A stretch of DNA of 11,688 nt from CAZSPL01 sp964608735 (GCA_964608735.1 CAZSPL010000121.1:1-11688), one strand, 5' to 3'; counted from the first letter of the stretch, positions 6,633 through 11,688 are shown. Program-made: numbers and translations. The notes: a model not told the origin generated them from the letters alone.

Positions 6633-7012
6633 TTCGCATCCCCCTTCGACTCACGGCCTTCCTTCTCCCGCCGAATCCTCTCGTTCTCCTCTTCCATCGC
6701 GACTTCCGCCGACCATGTCAGCGCGCGAAGCCCGAGGGAAAGGGAGTCCCACAATATCAGGAATCCGCGCAGGAATGGGATGCGGCGTATGCCCTGGGCC
6801 GATTTGCTCTCGGGGTCATCGAACAGAACCTTGGAGACGATTTCGCCCTTGTAATTCCTGCATGCCACGACGGCACGGTTGCGCCCCTTCATCAGGACAC
6901 CCTCAAGCACGGCCTGTCCGCCGTAGAGAGATGTGTCGCGGCTCTTGGAGCATCCTCCGCAAGAATCCCCGGCCGTGGAATCCGGTTTGTCTTTCTCCCG
7001 CTTGTCGTTCAT
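6629..7012 (-). CDS. DUF1385 protein, N-terminal piece
   Basis: The protein has 127 residues from ATG 7012. It contains the family's opening signature YGGQAVLEGVLMKG (30-43), a short beta region (CRNYKGEIVS), and the amphipathic or membrane-entry helix RRIPFLRGFLILWDSLSLGLRAL (76-98). It ends in a charged helix (EVAMEEENERIRREKEGRE). In single-chain homologues this continues directly into the membrane half, which here is the next gene. The N-terminal tail holds a SCGGC pair that may be a small metal-binding addition. I rejected the longer frame up to 7174 because it runs through the rpmE terminator and antisense to nothing recognisable. No Shine-Dalgarno precedes ATG 7012, and a TATATT ends 6 bases before it. 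This gene begins the operon DUF1385 - prfA - prmC - cdd - kinase. Confidence 0.8.
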   Translation of the reverse strand: MNDKREKDKPDSTAGDSCGGCSKSRDTSLYGGQAVLEGVLMKGRNRAVVACRNYKGEIVSKVLFDDPESKSAQGIRRIPFLRGFLILWDSLSLGLRALTWSAEVAMEEENERIRREKEGRESKGDAN

Positions 7013-7018
7013 GGCTTT

Positions 7019-7024
7019 AATATA
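7019..7024 (-). promoter_or_regulatory. Candidate -10 element for the DUF1385-prfA operon
   Basis: TATATT on the minus strand ends 6 bases before ATG 7012, in an AT-rich patch that follows the rpmE terminator. No good -35 box is visible. The position implies a leaderless transcript, as at prmC and the HicB-like gene. Confidence 0.3.
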
Positions 7025-7062
7025 ATCCAATTCCCCGGAAGCATTCGTCCCGCATACGCAAC

Positions 7063-7093
7063 AAAAAACCCCTCCACGGTGGTGTGGAAGGGG
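7063..7093 (-). terminator. Rho-independent terminator after rpmE
   Basis: On the minus strand CCCCTTCCAC pairs with GTGGAGGGG (nine pairs with one bulged T) around a 6-base loop and is followed by TTTTTT. It lies 20 bases after the rpmE stop codon, so rpmE is probably a monocistronic unit and the next operon needs its own promoter. Confidence 0.85.
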
Positions 7094-7112
7094 CGCGCCG
7101 TATGTGGCGAAG

Positions 7113-7343
7113 CTACTCGTCCTTGAACTGATAAGCGCCCTTGCTGCCCTTGTAGCGTCGCTTGAAACGGTCAACCCGTCCGGCCGTATCGACGAGCTTC
7201 TTCTTGCCGGTAAAGAACGGGTGGCATGCCGAGCATAGCTCGACCTTCAAGTCCTTGGTCGTGCCGCCCGTCTCGAATGTGTTCCCGCACGTGCAGGTAA
7301 CTTTCACATTCTCATAATATTTCGGATGTATTTCCTTTTTCAC
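7113..7343 (-). CDS. rpmE: 50S ribosomal protein L31, zinc-binding type
   Basis: L31 is a small large-subunit ribosomal protein near the central protuberance, bridging to the 30S head. The protein has 76 residues. It shows the typical start MKKEIHPKYY, the four zinc-ligand cysteines of the C+ form (C17 and C19 in TCTCGNTFET, C37 and C40 in ELCSACHPF), the family block HPFFTGKKKLVDTAGRVDRF, and a basic tail. Retaining all four cysteines marks the zinc-dependent paralogue, which in other bacteria is expressed when zinc is sufficient. The start is GTG 7343, served by GAGGT 7 bases upstream. A promoter is visible at 7382-7410 and a terminator at 7063-7093. Confidence 0.97.
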   Translation of the reverse strand: MKKEIHPKYYENVKVTCTCGNTFETGGTTKDLKVELCSACHPFFTGKKKLVDTAGRVDRFKRRYKGSKGAYQFKDE

Positions 7344-7381
7344 CGTACAACCTCAAAATCCATTGAATTTCACAACCTGAG

Positions 7382-7410
7382 ATTTTACCATGATGAACAA
7401 GTGAGTACAA
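7382..7410 (-). promoter_or_regulatory. Sigma-70-type promoter of rpmE
   Basis: On the minus strand there is TTGTAC at 7410-7405, a 17-base spacer, and TAAAAT at 7387-7382 preceded by TGG (extended -10). Transcription would start near 7375, giving a leader of about 32 bases that contains the GAGGT ribosome-binding site. Confidence 0.5.
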
Positions 7411-7473
7411 GTCAACCGGGCGATGGAATGAAGAGAAAGGGTTCGGGAGCCCGCGGACAGGCAGGAGGAGGTG

Positions 7474-7503
7474 TTGAGGGAAGTAGCTTGAGAATGGTAA
7501 AAT
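7474..7503 (+). promoter_or_regulatory. Candidate promoter of the HicB-like gene
   Basis: TTGAGG (7474-7479), an 18-base spacer, and TAAAAT (7498-7503) preceded by TGG as an extended -10. The hexamer ends 6 bases before ATG 7510, and there is no Shine-Dalgarno, so a leaderless transcript is predicted. It diverges from the rpmE promoter about 90 bases away. Confidence 0.4.
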
Positions 7504-7509
7504 TGATAT

Positions 7510-7680
7510 ATGGTCAAACAGCCAAGCGAAATAATCTTCATCGTGGAAGAGGCACCGGAAGGCGGCTATACGGCAAGCGCCCTCGGGGATGCCATCTTCA
7601 CTGAAGCTGATGACATCAAGAGCCTGCATGAGATGATACGGGATGCGGTGAAGTGTCATTTTGGGGAAGAACATACTTAA
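7510..7680 (+). CDS. Small HicB-like protein, apparently C-terminally shortened
   Basis: The protein has 56 residues, too short for many gene callers. It reads SEIIFIVEEAPEGGYTASALG (6-26), DAIFTEADDIKSLHEMIRDAV (27-47), CHFGEE. This matches the small alpha/beta family related to the HicB antitoxin fold. Databases often mislabel it as 2-oxoisovalerate dehydrogenase; the match is from memory. Family members I recall run about 70 residues and continue after CHF-x-x-E with a basic strand such as RLHxVxxE. Here a TAA comes first and no frame restores that strand, so this is either a short variant or a truncated copy. Members often pair with a HicA-like mRNA interferase, but none is visible. It lies alone, 66 bases before the first REP palindrome. 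Confidence 0.6.
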   Translation: MVKQPSEIIFIVEEAPEGGYTASALGDAIFTEADDIKSLHEMIRDAVKCHFGEEHT

Positions 7681-7742
7681 AGCAACGCGACTATCCCGAC
7701 ACTGTGAAATTCATCCAATCAGAAGAATCAATATTATATTCC

Positions 7743-7963
7743 CGATGTTTCGGCGACACCCTTGTCCCGAAACCAAACCTAATCTCCCGATGTTTCGGCG
7801 ACACCCTTGTCCCGAAACCAAACCTAATCTCCCGATGTTNNNNNNNNNNNNNNNNNNNNNNNNNNNNNNNNNNNNNNNNNNNNNNNNNNNNNNNNNNNNN
7901 NNNNNNNNNNNNNNNNNNNNNNNNNNNNNNNNNNNNNNNTCGGCGACACCCTTGTCCCGAAAC
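7743..7963 (+). repeat. Left REP array: 45-bp tandem palindromic units pointing toward the transposase
   Basis: Two full units start at CGAT 7743 and 7788, a third starts at 7833 and enters the N gap, and another emerges from the gap and ends at 7963. Each palindrome (7747-7773, 7792-7818, ending 7963) has arm GTTTCGG, a bulged C, GACA, loop CCCT, then TGTC and CCGAAAC. The tetranucleotide CGAT stands directly 5' of every visible copy, and CCA follows 3'. The linker is constant (CCAAACCTAATCTCC). The last unit ends 5 bases from the stop codon of the transposase gene. Confidence 0.9.
7840..7939. other. Assembly gap (100 N) inside the left REP array
   Basis: Exactly 100 N, a placeholder length. 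It begins and ends within the palindrome (after GTT, resuming at TCGG), which shows that assembly failed because of the repeats. The real array may hold more copies. Confidence 0.95.
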
Positions 7964-7967
7964 CAAC

Positions 7968-8519
7968 TTAATCAAGAACGGGCTTATCTATCTGAAAACA
8001 AGAACAGCCATCTCCATAATAAGCCCCCCAACTCGACCATGGCCATTCAGCCGGATCTACGATAAGTTGTCGCCTAACAGGATTAGCATGGATATAATTT
8101 ATCTTCTGTACAAAAACTTCATTACTAATAATCGCTTCCGCCCTCGCCTGTTCCTTCCATATCATTAATTTCGCCTTCCCTTGCGCTTTGCTGTGGAAGA
8201 CTTCAAGCATCCTGCTATAAGCATCATCTAGTAATGCATTGTTCCGAAGCCATTTTGATATTTCGTTCGCCGAGTGGCTTTGAATATCTCTGAGCCAGTT
8301 GTGCAATGAACCGAGTTCAGGCAGGTATATTACGAGATGGTAGTGATCGGGCATTATTACAAATGCATGGATCAGCGCATTATATTTCTTTTTGTAGAAC
8401 ACTAAATCGTCAAGAAGGATTCGCCGAGGTGTTTCGTAATTGAATAACGGTTGCCAGTCTGTGATTGTAGCGGTGATGAAGTATGTATTTGTTTCAGTCG
8501 CTATGTTTTTCCATTTCAT
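7968..8519 (-). CDS. REP-associated tyrosine transposase (RAYT, Y1_Tnp family)
   Basis: The protein has 183 residues, within the normal RAYT range. It has the HUH single-strand endonuclease layout: beta strand YFITATITDWQPLF (13-26), the HUH motif H59-Y60-H61 in IMPDHYHLVIYLP, and the catalytic tyrosine Y142 in FVQKINYIHANPVRR. The usual RAYT C-terminal block PAEWPWSSWGAYYGD (157-170) follows. Family knowledge: such enzymes bind REP hairpins and cleave single-stranded DNA near them through a 5'-phosphotyrosine. The start ATG 8519 has AAGGAAGG about 12 bases upstream. All key residues are present and the frame is intact, so the enzyme may be active. Repeats flank it within 5 bases (3' side) and about 31 bases (5' side). 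AT-richer composition than its neighbours points to horizontal origin. Confidence 0.92.
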   Translation of the reverse strand: MKWKNIATETNTYFITATITDWQPLFNYETPRRILLDDLVFYKKKYNALIHAFVIMPDHYHLVIYLPELGSLHNWLRDIQSHSANEISKWLRNNALLDDAYSRMLEVFHSKAQGKAKLMIWKEQARAEAIISNEVFVQKINYIHANPVRRQLIVDPAEWPWSSWGAYYGDGCSCFQIDKPVLD

Positions 8520-8550
8520 GTGGACGTATTGCCTTCCTTGGGCGAGCTTT

Positions 8551-8806
8551 GTTTCGGGACAAGGGTGTCACCGAAACATCGTCGGTAATGGCCTGGGTTT
8601 CGGGACAAGGGTGTCACCGAAACATNNNNNNNNNNNNNNNNNNNNNNNNNNNNNNNNNNNNNNNNNNNNNNNNNNNNNNNNNNNNNNNNNNNNNNNNNNN
8701 NNNNNNNNNNNNNNNNNNNNNNNNNCCTGGGTTTCGGGACAAGGGTGTCACCGAAACATCGTCGGTAATGACCTGGGTTTCGGGACAAGGGTGTCCCGAA
8801 ACATCG
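8551..8806 (-). repeat. Right REP array: 46-bp tandem palindromic units in inverse orientation
   Basis: Palindromes lie at 8551-8577, 8597-8623, 8731-8757 and 8777-8802, with a 46-bp period on each side of the gap. Read on the minus strand each has CGAT, then GTTTCGG, a bulged T in the first three copies, GACA, loop CCCT, TGTC, CCGAAAC. The fourth copy has no bulge and is a perfect 11-bp stem with a 4-base loop. The linker (GTCGGTAATGRCCTGG on the plus strand) differs from the left array's linker, so the arrays grew independently. Confidence 0.9.
8626..8725. other. Assembly gap (100 N) inside the right REP array
   Basis: A second placeholder gap of 100 N, again inside tandem palindromes, so copy number on this side is also unknown. 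Confidence 0.95.
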
Positions 8807-8834
8807 GGATTATTCTTCACATTGCCTGATCATT

Positions 8835-8864
8835 CGATGTTTCGGGACACCCTTGTCCCGAAAC
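8835..8864 (+). repeat. Isolated perfect REP palindrome, opposite in orientation to the right array
   Basis: CGAT at 8835-8838, then GTTTCGGGACA, loop CCCT, TGTCCCGAAAC. This is a perfect 11-bp stem without a bulge, like the adjacent copy at 8777-8802, to which it is inverted with a 36-base spacer. It lies 15 bases beyond the stop codon of the ispE-operon nucleotidyltransferase and could form at the 3' end of that mRNA. There is no T-run, so it is not a standard terminator. Confidence 0.85.
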
Positions 8865-8879
8865 GCATGCCATTCGCGT

Positions 8880-9668
8880 TCAATCCCCCCCGTTCCGCTT
8901 CTTGATAACTTCCACCGCGACTTTGTAGTCTTCGGGTTTGTCGATGTCGAACCCGACCTCGGCGTGGGGGCACGGCACCCCCTTGACGCTGCAGCCAAGT
9001 ATGTTGAACGCCTTTTTTTCGAGGCTTGCGAGGTCGAGGTTGTTGGTCATGTACTTGATGATAAACGGCAGGCCGAAGAGTTTGACCATCTCATATTTGT
9101 TCTTGCGGCATTCGATGATGCGGTCGAATTTCGGCTTGTTCCTTATGACCGCCCCGGGATTGAGCAGGAATATATTCCCGCCGGTGAATTCCCCTTCCTT
9201 CAGCTTTTGCACCGTGCGCTTCCCCCCGGGGAACCTCGCTTCGACAATATCGATGGGGATTATCGGGTAATAAAGATCCACTTCGTCGCGAGAAAAGAGG
9301 CTGAACAGGTTGTCGAATATCTCCGCGGAGATGAGCGGGATGTCGGCGGTGGTGACGAGCACGTAATCGCTGTTCTCGAATGATTTCAGGCCGTTTAGGA
9401 AATTCTCCTGCAGGCTTTCGCCCTCGGGGATGATGTCGTCTATAAGCGTGCCGCGCAGATGTTCGAGGCGTTCAGCGTTTCCCACGCAGGTGATGCGTCC
9501 GACCGCGCTGCATCCGCGCAGGGCTTTCAGCACGATTTCGAGAAGTGGAAGCTCGCCGACCTTTATGAAGCACCGGGCTTTTTCGCCCGTAAGCCGCAGC
9601 ATCGCTTCGTCGTTGAGCCCGCCCGCGAGAACCAGGGCGTCGGTCTTGCGTCGAGTGAAATCAATCAT
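8880..9668 (-). CDS. MobA-like NTP transferase domain protein
   Basis: The protein has 262 residues of the GT-A-like nucleotidyltransferase fold. It shows the nucleotide-binding start DALVLAGGLNDE (10-21), a conserved lysine region TGEKARCFIKVGELPLLEIV (28-47), and the metal-binding aspartate in VLVTTADIPLIS (103-114, D109). Such enzymes couple an NTP to a phosphorylated sugar, alcohol or molybdopterin; the LAGG loop lacks the usual S-x-R-M, so the acceptor cannot be predicted. ATG 9668 is the preferred start: GGGAG stands about 9 bases upstream, while the in-frame TTG 9677 is too close to it. The start overlaps the ispE stop by 8 bases, so the two genes are co-translated. Despite its neighbour it is not IspD, whose motifs are absent. 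A REP palindrome follows its stop. Confidence 0.82.
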   Translation of the reverse strand: MIDFTRRKTDALVLAGGLNDEAMLRLTGEKARCFIKVGELPLLEIVLKALRGCSAVGRITCVGNAERLEHLRGTLIDDIIPEGESLQENFLNGLKSFENSDYVLVTTADIPLISAEIFDNLFSLFSRDEVDLYYPIIPIDIVEARFPGGKRTVQKLKEGEFTGGNIFLLNPGAVIRNKPKFDRIIECRKNKYEMVKLFGLPFIIKYMTNNLDLASLEKKAFNILGCSVKGVPCPHAEVGFDIDKPEDYKVAVEVIKKRNGGD

Positions 9669-10569
9669 CGATCTCAACTCCCGTGGCCACCGGCTCGCAC
9701 ATGTAAGCCGTGTCGCCGTGAATTTCCCTCATTTTCTCGAGTAAGTTAAGCGCACTGATATCGTCTGATACCGGCGCGTAAACCGCCGAGCCGGAGCCGG
9801 TAAGAAAAGCGTTCGCGTCGTATCGCTTGAACTGGTCGATGACATCCGCGATCCCGTGCTGCATAGTGGAAACCGGCTCCTCGAAGTCGTTATGCATCAG
9901 GCCTTGAAATTCATTGCCGGGAAGCGCGCTGAGCCATGCTTCGCGGGCAGTCCTTCGCACTTCATCGGCTTTCCCGATCTTGTGAGCCTTGTCGGCGCGC
10001 CATTCGTCGAGTGCGTCATATGCTCCCTTGGTGCTGACGCCGCTTTGCGGGATAACGAGCACGTAGAACTTCCCTGCGACGCCCGGGAGTTTTTCGACGA
10101 ATTCCCCTCTTCCCCACACGATGGCGCATCCTCCCGCGAGCATGAACGGCACATCGCTTCCCACGGACAACGCACATTTTAGCATGGTGTTATGGTCGAG
10201 GGGCAAATTGAACATCTTCCCGAACGCGATGATAGCGCCCGCCGCGTTGCCGCTTCCTCCCGCCAGGCCCGATTGCGGGGGGATGCGCTTGGTGATGCTC
10301 ACGCGGACCCCTTTCACGAGCGCGGGATATTCATACCGGAGATGCCGGTATGCCTTCGCGATGGTGTTTGTCCCATCGACCGGGACAAAGGGGCTGTCGC
10401 ATTCGATGACGATTCCGTCCCCATCTTCGGTGAAAGTGATTTCATCGGCCAGATCGATGGTCTGCATGACGCTGACGATATCGTGGAAGCCGTCGGATCT
10501 CCTCGGGAAGACCTTCAGGTAGAGGTTCAGCTTGGAGTATGTCTTGATTTTCAACGTTTTGTCCTTCAA
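9661..10569 (-). CDS. ispE: 4-diphosphocytidyl-2-C-methyl-D-erythritol kinase
   Basis: IspE uses ATP to phosphorylate the 2-hydroxyl of CDP-methylerythritol in the non-mevalonate (MEP) isoprenoid pathway. The protein has 302 residues, slightly long for this GHMP kinase. The N-terminal motif YSKLNLYLKV carries the catalytic lysine K13, followed by RSDGFHDI (24-31). The ATP-binding glycine loop PPQSGLAGGSGNAAGA (97-112) follows, then SVGSDVPFM (135-143) with catalytic D139, and the C-terminal LTGSGSAVYA (256-265). The start appears to be TTG 10569, since no ATG or GTG occurs in frame upstream; a TTG five codons further in is an alternative. It is the first gene of a two-gene unit with the nucleotidyltransferase, and faces a divergent gene. 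Polyprenols made from this pathway would also feed the dolichol-kinase-like protein at 2790-3482. Confidence 0.96.
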   Translation of the reverse strand: MKDKTLKIKTYSKLNLYLKVFPRRSDGFHDIVSVMQTIDLADEITFTEDGDGIVIECDSPFVPVDGTNTIAKAYRHLRYEYPALVKGVRVSITKRIPPQSGLAGGSGNAAGAIIAFGKMFNLPLDHNTMLKCALSVGSDVPFMLAGGCAIVWGRGEFVEKLPGVAGKFYVLVIPQSGVSTKGAYDALDEWRADKAHKIGKADEVRRTAREAWLSALPGNEFQGLMHNDFEEPVSTMQHGIADVIDQFKRYDANAFLTGSGSAVYAPVSDDISALNLLEKMREIHGDTAYMCEPVATGVEIDD

Positions 10570-10689
10570 CCGGGCGGTCCGCCCCCACCGGCCATTGGAA
10601 ATCCGCCGGTTGTGATATAATTCTAAGGAACAAGTTATGAGTATTATACACCAGTACCTGCCACAAGGGCACAGGATGCGGCTCAGAGG
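10570..10689. promoter_or_regulatory. Divergent promoter region between ispE and the O-antigen ligase-like gene
   Basis: A perfect extended -10, TGATATAAT, lies on the plus strand at 10613-10621 for the ligase-like gene (start near 10628). A perfect TATAAT on the minus strand at 10643-10648 could serve ispE with a leader of about 67 bases. The -35 boxes are poor on both strands. Two inverted repeats lie on the ispE side: GGGCGG/CCGCCC at 10571-10583, and ACCGGC/GCCGGT at 10587-10592 and 10605-10610. They could be operator or leader structure. Confidence 0.4.
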
Positions 10690-10705
10690 ATGTTACCCGA
10701 AGTAA
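10637..10705 (+). CDS. Possible 22-residue leader peptide overlapping the next gene's start
   Basis: An ATG at 10637 preceded by AAGGA (10625-10629, 7 bases away) opens a 22-codon frame (MSIIHQYLPQGHRMRLRGCY...) ending in TAA at 10703-10705. It overlaps the start of the downstream gene by 16 bases. The downstream ATG itself has AGAGG with no spacing, so coupling through this short frame would explain its translation. There is no conservation evidence and it may be chance. Confidence 0.25.
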   Translation: MSIIHQYLPQGHRMRLRGCYPK

Positions 10706-11688
10706 AGGCTTACCTCACGGTTAATTTTCAATGGTTCGTGTATTTTCATGCGCTTTCGCTGCCTGTGATCCTGGCGCTCATGGGCTATGTCATCAAGGGG
10801 ATCCTGGACCTCACCATATGGAACAGCCCCGGCAAGAAGCCCTGTTACACCGACCCGTTTTTCTGGATAGCCATCATCCTTGTCACCATCGCCATCGTGA
10901 ACGGATTCTACACATTCATCGGCGAGACGCGCGAATATCTCTCGCATCACCCGCGGGCGTCCGCGTGGTATGGCAATGAGCCGTTCAATGCGAACAACGG
11001 GCTGTATTCATTCATCTCGCTGTTCACTTTTTTCGCGGGAGCCGTACTGCTTTTCTTTATAGAACGGCGGGAAAAATTCCTCGGGGCGGTGCCGTTCTTC
11101 ACCACGCTGATATTTCTCGTGGTGACGCCGCTGTTCTACAACGTGCAGTTCGAGCGCGAGGGGCTCATGCCCAAGGAAGGTGCGGGGACCATACTCGGGC
11201 TTCAGTTGATATGCTTCTTCGTGCTTCACTGGGCGCTGAACAGGAAATTCAAGTTCATCTCATCGAACATCCACCTTCCGTTCGGGCTGTTCATGGCGTG
11301 GTCACTGATAGCATTCCTCATATTCCCCTACCAGCTTGCGGCCATCGAGAACCTGAAGCAGTTCATCGCTTTCGCCGCCATATTTTTCGGCATCGCGGCA
11401 TTCGTGAAATCGGACAGGTTACTAAGGGGCCTTGTCTGGACCGCGATAATCGCCGCGAATATCTCGGCGGCATGGGGCGAGATGCGCTTCTTCGGATGGA
11501 ATATCTTCGGGCTGGCCGATTCATATTTCCAGGAGCCCAAGGCGGGACGAAGTTTCCTGTTGTCGGGATTCTTCGCCAACCCGAACTACTTCGCCGAGTA
11601 TCTCGCGGTGATAATCCTCATGTGCATCGGGATGGGATTCTCCACGAAGAATCGCACCGTGAAGACCATCCTGTTCGTGCTTGCTGGC
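10690..11688 (+). CDS. O-antigen ligase/polymerase-like membrane protein, 3' end outside window
   Basis: 333 codons are visible, open to the window end. The protein is very hydrophobic, with about nine or more transmembrane segments. They begin with WFVYFHALSLPVILALMGYV and continue through FFWIAIILVTIAIVNGFYTF, LYSFISLFTFFAGAVLLFFI, FFTTLIFLVVTPLFY and LIAFLIFPYQLAA. The diagnostic piece is LSGFFANPNYFAEYLAVIIL near residue 298, the NPN-type motif of the Wzy/WaaL O-antigen ligase superfamily that precedes the large periplasmic loop, which lies beyond the window. Such proteins join or polymerise lipid-linked glycans in the inner membrane; which glycan is unknown. ATG 10690 is the only start after an in-frame stop at 10624. 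The gene diverges from ispE. Confidence 0.75.
   Translation, partial: MLPEVKAYLTVNFQWFVYFHALSLPVILALMGYVIKGILDLTIWNSPGKKPCYTDPFFWIAIILVTIAIVNGFYTFIGETREYLSHHPRASAWYGNEPFNANNGLYSFISLFTFFAGAVLLFFIERREKFLGAVPFFTTLIFLVVTPLFYNVQFEREGLMPKEGAGTILGLQLICFFVLHWALNRKFKFISSNIHLPFGLFMAWSLIAFLIFPYQLAAIENLKQFIAFAAIFFGIAAFVKSDRLLRGLVWTAIIAANISAAWGEMRFFGWNIFGLADSYFQEPKAGRSFLLSGFFANPNYFAEYLAVIILMCIGMGFSTKNRTVKTILFVLAG

Larger units (their letters stand above)
7743..8864. mobile_element. RAYT/REP island: transposase gene between two inverted palindrome arrays
   Basis: A Y1/HUH transposase gene (7968-8519, minus strand) sits between a left array in plus orientation and a right array in minus orientation, so both arrays point inward with their CGAT feet outward. 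A further palindrome in plus orientation closes the right end at 8839-8864. Two transposase-gene lines that I counted have 35-42% GC, against 57% in one prfA line, which supports acquisition. RAYT proteins are domesticated relatives of the IS200/IS605 transposases that recognise and mobilise REP palindromes, so the repeats are very likely its substrate. Confidence 0.75.

Noticed and set aside
7013..7174. 54-residue N-terminal extension of the DUF1385 N-terminal piece
   Set aside because: It crosses the rpmE terminator hairpin and overlaps the rpmE coding region; no homologous sequence is expected there.
7653..8168. Long plus-strand frame across the left array and antisense to the transposase
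   Set aside because: It reads through 100 N and repeat sequence (repeated peptide from the 45-bp unit) and opposes a clear RAYT gene.
7743..8864. CRISPR array
   Set aside because: Repeats are regularly spaced and palindromic, but the spacers within each array are (nearly) identical, units are tandem copies of 45 or 46 bp, and the neighbouring gene is a Y1 transposase, not cas.
8835..8864. Rho-independent terminator for the ispE operon
   Set aside because: The hairpin is strong, but no T-run follows on the minus strand and it belongs to the REP family; a 3'-end role is kept only as a hypothesis.
8440..8905. Plus-strand frames through the right array
   Set aside because: They consist of translated repeat units and N; no protein-like composition beyond that.
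8880..9668. ispD assignment for the nucleotidyltransferase next to ispE
   Set aside because: It lacks the IspD signatures (the AAGxGxRxG-type loop and downstream conserved motifs) and matches the MobA-like family better.

Overview
The window reads as a scaffold from an uncultivated, probably diderm bacterium of moderate GC (one host-gene line I counted was 57%). The diderm reading rests on a lipoprotein-type signal peptide and an O-antigen-ligase-like membrane protein. Three runs of N (10, 100 and 100 bases) mark scaffold gaps, typical of a metagenome assembly. I cannot name the phylum from sequence alone.

Layout. Bases 1-2377 (+ strand) hold the 3' end of a proline/glutamate-rich protein and a secreted, probably lipidated protein with a PQQ-like beta-propeller. 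Bases 2378-2789 are a convergent intergenic region made of degenerate dispersed repeats and hairpins. Bases 2790-7012 (- strand) form a tightly packed, mostly overlapping gene string. In transcription order it is a two-piece DUF1385 membrane protein, release factor 1 (prfA), the release-factor methyltransferase (prmC), cytidine deaminase (cdd) and a CTP-dependent polyprenol/dolichol-kinase-like protein. It is preceded by rpmE (L31), which has its own promoter and terminator. The order rpmE - DUF1385 - prfA - prmC recurs in many bacteria, as I know it, and PrmC methylates the GGQ glutamine of the RF1 encoded beside it.

Bases 7510-8864 are an accessory island. It contains a short HicB-like gene and then a REP-associated tyrosine transposase (RAYT, Y1/HUH family) bracketed by two arrays of a palindromic repeat. 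The left array has a 45-bp period and points right. The right array has a 46-bp period and points left. Both arrays are interrupted by N gaps, so their real copy number is unknown. A last palindrome in the opposite orientation lies just beyond the 3' end of the next operon. This RAYT/REP island is the most interesting system in the window.

Bases 8880-10569 (- strand) hold ispE (non-mevalonate isoprenoid pathway) and an overlapping MobA-like nucleotidyltransferase. A divergent promoter region separates ispE from an O-antigen ligase/polymerase-like gene (+ strand) that runs off the window.

A recurring regulatory theme is the extended -10 motif TGnTAwAAT. At three genes (prmC, the HicB-like gene and the DUF1385 N-terminal piece) a -10-like hexamer ends exactly 6 bases before the start codon and no Shine-Dalgarno is present, which predicts leaderless transcripts.
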